Source of the DNA: Neobacillus niacini
Lineage (GTDB): Bacteria > Bacillota > Bacilli > Bacillales > Cytobacillaceae
Length of the DNA: 64,000 nt
Reading direction: 5' to 3'
Assembly: GCF_000759675.1 (NCBI RefSeq)
Contig: NZ_BAWM01000083.1
Coordinates: forward strand, 46,748 to 110,747
The position numbers and the translations under genes are program-made. Positions 61,424 through 64,000 of this stretch are shown in pieces; the stretch's first letter is position 1; every line of letters begins with the position of its first letter. The notes beneath the pieces are model-generated. The model was not told where the DNA came from and ran no database searches. It was given only the letters and a program-made list of their open reading frames with translations.

Positions 61424-63754
61424 ATGGTAGCAAATTTCAGGGGGAAATCAAAAAGAATTACTGCTGTTCTAGTATCAGCAGGTATTTTTGGAAGTATGTG
61501 GATGGCTCCGGTGAACAGTTCTACTAAGGTACACGCCGCGGAGCAAGCTCTTACACAGGAGAATTTCGATCAAATCGCTAACGGTACACTGCCTGCGGGC
61601 TGGAAACTTGTACAGGGAGTTGCCAAGGTCGTAGACGGCAAGCTAGTATTATCGTCTCCATCTTCTGGTGCTCCTGCCAGAGTAGTGATTCCTTTAGGAA
61701 ACCAAACAGGGAATTACGTTTTTGAAGCCGATATGACGTTTCAAAGTGCAGTGGAAGACACTCGATGGGCTTCATTGATGTATCGTATACAGCCAAATTC
61801 TTATCCTTATTATCAATTCGCGATTCGCAGAGGCACTACGTCGTTGAACGGGCTGGAGTTCGCCATCCGGAATGAAAATAATCAATGGGTCGTACCGGAA
61901 ACGAATTTCTATCCGGAAAATATGGTTTTCAATAAGTCATATCACATAAAAGTCATTGCAAGCGGCAATCGAGTGCAGCAATTTATCGATGGTCAGCTTG
62001 TGGTTGATACGGATCAGGCGGGGACATGGGCAAGTGGAGATGTTGGCTTTCAAGCGAGCGGTACCACCGTTCAATTCGATAATGTAAAGGTCAATGCCTA
62101 TTCAAATGCACTTCCTCCTTTAGGGAAGACGAACGCATTTCTTCCCCAAGAAGCGAAAACAAATATCGTGAATCCGCCTACGATTATTTCGGATACAGTT
62201 GCGCAAGAAGGTGCATCTTCAGTGCTCCTTCAGGCAAAGAGGAACGAGCAGGGACAATGGACTGTTGACGGGGCACCTATTGAAAAAGCCCTGGAAAACA
62301 TTAAGGGCAAATTCATTCCGGTTATTCAAGTAGAAGAACATGCGGATATAGAAGTTCTTGCGAATATCATGAAGGTAACACAGACACAGGATTTTCAGAT
62401 TTTATCCAGTAATCCAGCTATCGTAAAAGAAATGCGCGGTTTTATTAAAACGGCACGCGGTGCCCTTCTTTACAACAAAGCATCCTTCAATAAGAATGAT
62501 ATAGCGGCGTTCGCAAGGGACATTCATAAAAGCGATGCGATGGTAGCGGTAATTCCACAAAAAAATCTTAGCCCTGATGCAGTCCACTATCTGCATAGCC
62601 GTGCCATTTCGGTTTGGGGAAGCGGTGCTGAAGATGTGCAAGCCGCTCATACAATCATTCATCTTGGAGTGGATGGCATTGTAACGGATAACCCTTTAGC
62701 TTCCATTGAAGCTTTGGGGCATTATCCAGAGAATACACTTGTGCAGCGCCCGGTCGTTGCCGCACATCGCGGTGTTCCTTCCATTGCACCTGAAAATACA
62801 ATGGCTTCCTATCGAAAGGCTTATGAATTGGGAGCTGATATGATCGAGACAGACGTACAGAGGACAAAAGATGGCAAGCTAGTCATTATGCACGATTCTA
62901 AAGTGGATCGGACAACGAACGGAACTGGATATGTAAAGGACTTAACGCTTGAACAGATTCGTGGACTAGATGCCGGTATCAAGTTTAGTCCGGAATTCGC
63001 AGGTGAAAAGGTGCCAACATTTGCAGAGTATTTAAATGAGTTTAATGGGAAAGATGTAGTGCTTCTTGTCGAGTTGAAGGCGGATGGCATCGAGAAGCAA
63101 GTGATGCAGGAAATTGAGCAAGCTGGAATGATTGATAACGTCGTAATTCAAAGCTTTAATGCCAATCATATCAGAAACACTCGCAGTCTCAACCAGGAAG
63201 TTGGCACCGGTTATCTTTATTCGTCAGGCTCACCTTCCACGACCGACAGCAGGCTCAAAAAAGCCCTGCAGATGATGCAGTACGGCGCAAGCATGAACGC
63301 GACACTTAATGCAGACTATGGCAGTCTGAATCCGGAATTTATCCAATACATGCGCCAGCGTGGATTCTTAAATATGCATTGGACGTTTAGAAATGAGAAT
63401 CCGTTTGGAGAAGCCTTGCAGGCAGGCGTAGTAGGACCGATCACGGACTATACCCAGTGGCTGACGGATGCACCGATTCGCCTAGAAATTCCGAACAAAA
63501 AAGTCAACTTGAATGTCGGAAAATCAGCGATGATTCAGGTGAAATCCAAAGTGAACTATCGAGAATCTAAAACGGAAAATATTCAGACGACGCTCTTTGT
63601 GAACAGTGGAGAAACTAAGGTTAAAATTGAAGGTAATACCATCCAAGCTATTGAGCCAGGAACGGTAAATGTGTTTGCGATGCATACATTCCAAATGCTT
63701 GGGAAGGAATGGCATTTAGTAGCAGAGCCTATTGAAGTAACTGTTACAGAATGA
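61424..63754 (+). CDS. secreted glycerophosphodiester phosphodiesterase
   Basis: 776 residues. Signal peptide (1-39, ending VHA); concanavalin/LamG-like domain (about 45-230, LPAGWKLVQG...GDVGFQASG); a degenerate GDPD half-barrel (about 250-435) that keeps only the closing motif VDGIVTDNP; an intact GDPD domain (about 445-690) with AAHRGVPSIAPENTMASYRK, GADMIETDVQRTKDG, VIMHDSKVDRTTNG and LLVELKADG catalytic/metal residues; and a C-terminal Ig-like domain. GlpQ-type enzymes hydrolyse glycerophosphodiesters and poly-glycerolphosphate teichoic acid outside the cell, supplying glycerol-3-phosphate. AAAGGAG precedes the ATG. A terminator and PhoP-like array bracket it. Confidence 0.9.
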   Translation: MVANFRGKSKRITAVLVSAGIFGSMWMAPVNSSTKVHAAEQALTQENFDQIANGTLPAGWKLVQGVAKVVDGKLVLSSPSSGAPARVVIPLGNQTGNYVFEADMTFQSAVEDTRWASLMYRIQPNSYPYYQFAIRRGTTSLNGLEFAIRNENNQWVVPETNFYPENMVFNKSYHIKVIASGNRVQQFIDGQLVVDTDQAGTWASGDVGFQASGTTVQFDNVKVNAYSNALPPLGKTNAFLPQEAKTNIVNPPTIISDTVAQEGASSVLLQAKRNEQGQWTVDGAPIEKALENIKGKFIPVIQVEEHADIEVLANIMKVTQTQDFQILSSNPAIVKEMRGFIKTARGALLYNKASFNKNDIAAFARDIHKSDAMVAVIPQKNLSPDAVHYLHSRAISVWGSGAEDVQAAHTIIHLGVDGIVTDNPLASIEALGHYPENTLVQRPVVAAHRGVPSIAPENTMASYRKAYELGADMIETDVQRTKDGKLVIMHDSKVDRTTNGTGYVKDLTLEQIRGLDAGIKFSPEFAGEKVPTFAEYLNEFNGKDVVLLVELKADGIEKQVMQEIEQAGMIDNVVIQSFNANHIRNTRSLNQEVGTGYLYSSGSPSTTDSRLKKALQMMQYGASMNATLNADYGSLNPEFIQYMRQRGFLNMHWTFRNENPFGEALQAGVVGPITDYTQWLTDAPIRLEIPNKKVNLNVGKSAMIQVKSKVNYRESKTENIQTTLFVNSGETKVKIEGNTIQAIEPGTVNVFAMHTFQMLGKEWHLVAEPIEVTVTE

Positions 63755-63916
63755 GAATTTAGATAAATGCGCCTCTTTAAATGAACAATCAAAAATTAGA
63801 AACATAATATGTTTTGCAATGGTTCTATAATAAACAATCAACTAGATAACACAACAATTCACAAATCAAGAAAAGGAACCTGGATAACCAAGAGCCTAAT
63901 TTGAGAATAACATCGA

Positions 63917-63951
63917 GATGCAGGGACCAAGTAGGGTCTCTGCTTTTTTTA
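63917..63951 (+). terminator. intrinsic terminator
   Basis: GCAGGGACC (63920-63928) pairs with GGTCTCTGC (63935-63943, one mismatch), followed by TTTTTTT. Ends the glycerophosphodiesterase gene. Confidence 0.8.
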
Positions 63952-64000
63952 GAAGGAACTATCGCTACACCCAAAGTAACTCTATACAGCTAATCATCCA

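Noticed and set aside
1..64000. CRISPR array, tRNA, rRNA or complete prophage
   Set aside because: No regularly spaced direct repeats with unique spacers, no tRNA-like cloverleaf or CCA ends, no rRNA signature, and no phage structural genes were found; the tandem repeats at 20161 and 42754 have no spacers.

Overview
The window is low-GC Firmicute DNA from the family Bacillaceae. Support comes from AGGAGG-type ribosome sites with frequent TTG/GTG starts, intrinsic terminators, and best-remembered relatives in Bacillus (SpeA, HemQ, GltC, YfmQ, YoaT/DUF817, YhgE, a Bacillus-type rifamycin phosphotransferase). It looks like an accessory or flexible chromosome region: no rRNA, tRNA, CRISPR or intact transposase was seen, but there are many dispersed intergenic repeats, a group II intron remnant and about fifteen gene fragments or frameshifted genes.

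Layout. 0-10 kb: group II intron 3' end, frameshifted LacI regulator, PH-domain protein, cupin, rifamycin phosphotransferase (rph), small proteins and fragments, then a divergent TetR / ABC-2-type membrane protein pair with a palindromic operator. 10-19 kb: MITE-like repeat, small (p)ppGpp synthetase, two-component system with a BcrAB-like ABC transporter, VOC protein, PadR-DUF2812 pair. 18-24 kb: a sigma-54 activator followed by a -24/-12 promoter driving two M24 metallopeptidases and an EutH-type permease. 24-31 kb: DUF2975-HTH-DUF817 operon, signal peptidase II, GltC-like LysR, ABC exporter. 31-40 kb: a MocR regulator, then an operon with a duplicated upstream operator: aminotransferase, HemQ-family protein, arginine-decarboxylase-like enzyme and a frameshifted deoC; acyl-CoA-dehydrogenase-like and HemD-like genes follow. 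40-46 kb: fragments, a YhgE protein with 18-residue repeats, and a mechanosensitive channel. 46-54 kb: a duplicated LysR/ankyrin-lipoprotein unit flanking two tandem amidohydrolases and an MFS transporter, then an Lrp / nucleobase-deaminase pair.

54-64 kb: the most coherent unit. Three large exported phosphodiester-cleaving proteins (a phosphodiester glycosidase-metallophosphatase fusion, a Tat-exported metallophosphoesterase with a PQQ-type propeller, and a glycerophosphodiesterase) are each preceded by TTHAYA hexamers repeated at exactly 11-bp intervals, the signature of PhoP boxes. They probably act together outside the membrane to release phosphate from teichoic acid or other phosphodiesters during phosphate starvation.

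The other candidate undescribed systems are the MocR/HemQ/SpeA operon and the sigma-54/M24/EutH operon. All functions are inferred from reading the sequence; no database search was run, and several single-base frameshifts could be sequencing errors.
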